Shown here: positions 4,814 to 5,207 of the stretch, one piece after another | Layout: each line of letters begins with the position of its first letter | Numbering within the stretch: the first letter of the stretch is position 1 | NCBI GenBank assembly: GCA_018657375.1 | Contig: JABHXI010000011.1 | Coordinates: 1 to 5,207, forward strand | DNA length: 5,207 bases | Direction: 5' to 3' | DNA from: Candidatus Nitrosopumilus sp. | Lineage (GTDB): Archaea > Thermoproteota > Nitrososphaeria > Nitrososphaerales > Nitrosopumilaceae | Translations under genes and position numbers: made by a program | The notes under the pieces: generated by a model | Told to the model about the DNA's origin: nothing | What the model saw: only the letters and a program-made list of their open reading frames with translations | Database searches by the model: none

Positions 4814-5062
4814 ATGCACCTAGCCGGAAGTGGTAGAGTGATAATTCAGCTATCAAAAGAATTAGCTGAAGGACAAATACTCTGCGACGATAAAGGAACT
4901 AGAGTTGCAAAAGTAATGGAACTAATTGGTCCAGTAAAAAGACCGTTTGCGTCAGCGACGTCTTTAACAAATAATATAAATAAATTTGTTGGAAAAAAGG
5001 TTTTCATGTTTGAGCAATCTGCTGCAACTACACCAAAAAGATTTAGGAGAAATAGAAGATGA
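4814..5062 (+). CDS. gar1: H/ACA ribonucleoprotein protein Gar1
   Basis: Gar1 is the small subunit of archaeal H/ACA RNPs, which convert chosen uridines in rRNA to pseudouridine. It binds the catalytic subunit Cbf5 and aids substrate release. The 82 residues form the single six-stranded barrel core: GSGRVIIQL (6-14), EGQILCDDKGTRVAKVMELIGPVKRPFASA (19-48) with the signature G-P-V-x-x-P-x-x-S, and VGKKVFMF (59-66). A basic tail (PKRFRRNRR, 74-82) replaces the long GAR tails of eukaryotic Gar1. The ATG at 4814 is chosen because of the strong Shine-Dalgarno 10 bases upstream, giving a protein 7 residues shorter than the TTG at 4793 would give. The stop overlaps the tfb start (ATGA), so the two genes are translationally coupled. 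Confidence 0.92.
   Translation: MHLAGSGRVIIQLSKELAEGQILCDDKGTRVAKVMELIGPVKRPFASATSLTNNINKFVGKKVFMFEQSAATTPKRFRRNRR
5045..5050 (+). promoter_or_regulatory. Shine-Dalgarno of tfb inside gar1
   Basis: AGGAGA lies 8 bases before the tfb ATG, within codons of the gar1 tail. It supports both the ATG at 5059 and translation from the gar1 message. Confidence 0.65.
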
Positions 5063-5207
5063 ACATATTACAAACCCAAAACTGTCCGGAATGCAGATCA
5101 TCATCGTTAGTTGATGACATGCAGAATGGCGAACTAATCTGTTCTGGTTGTGGAATAGTTGTCGACGATCAGATTGCAGATTGTGGTCCAGAAACAATAA
5201 GTTCGAA
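5059..5207 (+). CDS. tfb: Transcription initiation factor IIB (TFB), 5' part only
   Basis: TFB is the archaeal homologue of TFIIB. It binds TBP-TATA DNA and recruits RNA polymerase. Only the first 49 complete codons are in the window, so the gene is cut by the right edge and not naturally truncated. They encode the N-terminal zinc ribbon: C9-P-E-C12 and C28-S-G-C31-G, followed by IVVDDQIADCGPE, which fits the start of the linker before the B-finger. The expected cyclin-fold repeats lie beyond the end. The ATG overlaps the gar1 stop by four bases, and a Shine-Dalgarno sits 8 bases upstream. Many archaea of this group have several tfb copies. This one is in the gar1-linked position, but which paralogue it is cannot be decided from this fragment. 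Confidence 0.93.
   Translation, partial: MNILQTQNCPECRSSSLVDDMQNGELICSGCGIVVDDQIADCGPETISS

Noticed and set aside
1..5207. Mobile elements, CRISPR repeats, defence or toxin systems, attachment site at the tRNA 3' end
   Set aside because: No direct repeats, transposase or integrase-like proteins were seen, and no copy of the tRNA-Tyr 3' end was noticed elsewhere in the window.

Overview
The window looks like chromosomal core-genome sequence from an AT-rich ammonia-oxidising-type archaeon (Nitrososphaerota/Thaumarchaeota, most likely a marine Nitrosopumilus-like lineage). The domain is clear from the gene content: aIF1A, S8e, SRP19, Gar1 and TFB are archaeal/eukaryotic-type proteins, the tRNA-Tyr has a BHB-type intron and a C1-G72 pair, and TATA boxes sit at leaderless spacing in front of start codons. 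The narrower placement is inference: an archaeal bacterial-type cold-shock protein, a ScpA-ScpB pair and the low GC fit marine Thaumarchaeota, but no marker such as amoA is present.

Layout. Positions 59-185 hold an intron-containing tRNA-Tyr on the plus strand, which converges with a minus-strand pair, csp (266-457) and aIF1A (505-816). A divergent promoter region separates aIF1A from a plus-strand YkgJ-type cysteine-cluster protein (918-1484). That gene converges with a minus-strand zinc-dependent medium-chain alcohol dehydrogenase (1513-2565). A second divergent promoter region (2566-2660) drives the dehydrogenase leftward and scpA-scpB (2661-3338, 3388-3966) rightward. The right end is an information-processing cluster on the plus strand: rpS8e (4034-4417), srp19 (4419-4718), gar1 (4814-5062) and the start of tfb, cut by the window edge at 5207.

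The genes work in several core processes: decoding (tRNA-Tyr), translation initiation (aIF1A), RNA chaperoning (Csp), chromosome organisation with an SMC protein encoded elsewhere (ScpA/ScpB), the small ribosomal subunit (S8e), signal recognition particle assembly (SRP19), pseudouridylation of rRNA by H/ACA RNPs (Gar1) and transcription initiation (TFB). YkgJ and the dehydrogenase are accessory or metabolic, with unknown substrates.

There are two styles of gene start. First genes of transcripts have a TATA-like element about 23-31 nt before the start codon and no Shine-Dalgarno, which implies leaderless mRNAs. Later genes (gar1, tfb, perhaps scpB) have Shine-Dalgarno sequences. This pattern corrects three starts to 816 (aIF1A), 2565 (dehydrogenase) and 4814 (gar1). 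I saw no mobile element, CRISPR array, defence system or clearly novel multi-gene system. The most interesting items are the tRNA intron structure, the side-by-side OB-fold genes, and the uncharacterised YkgJ protein.
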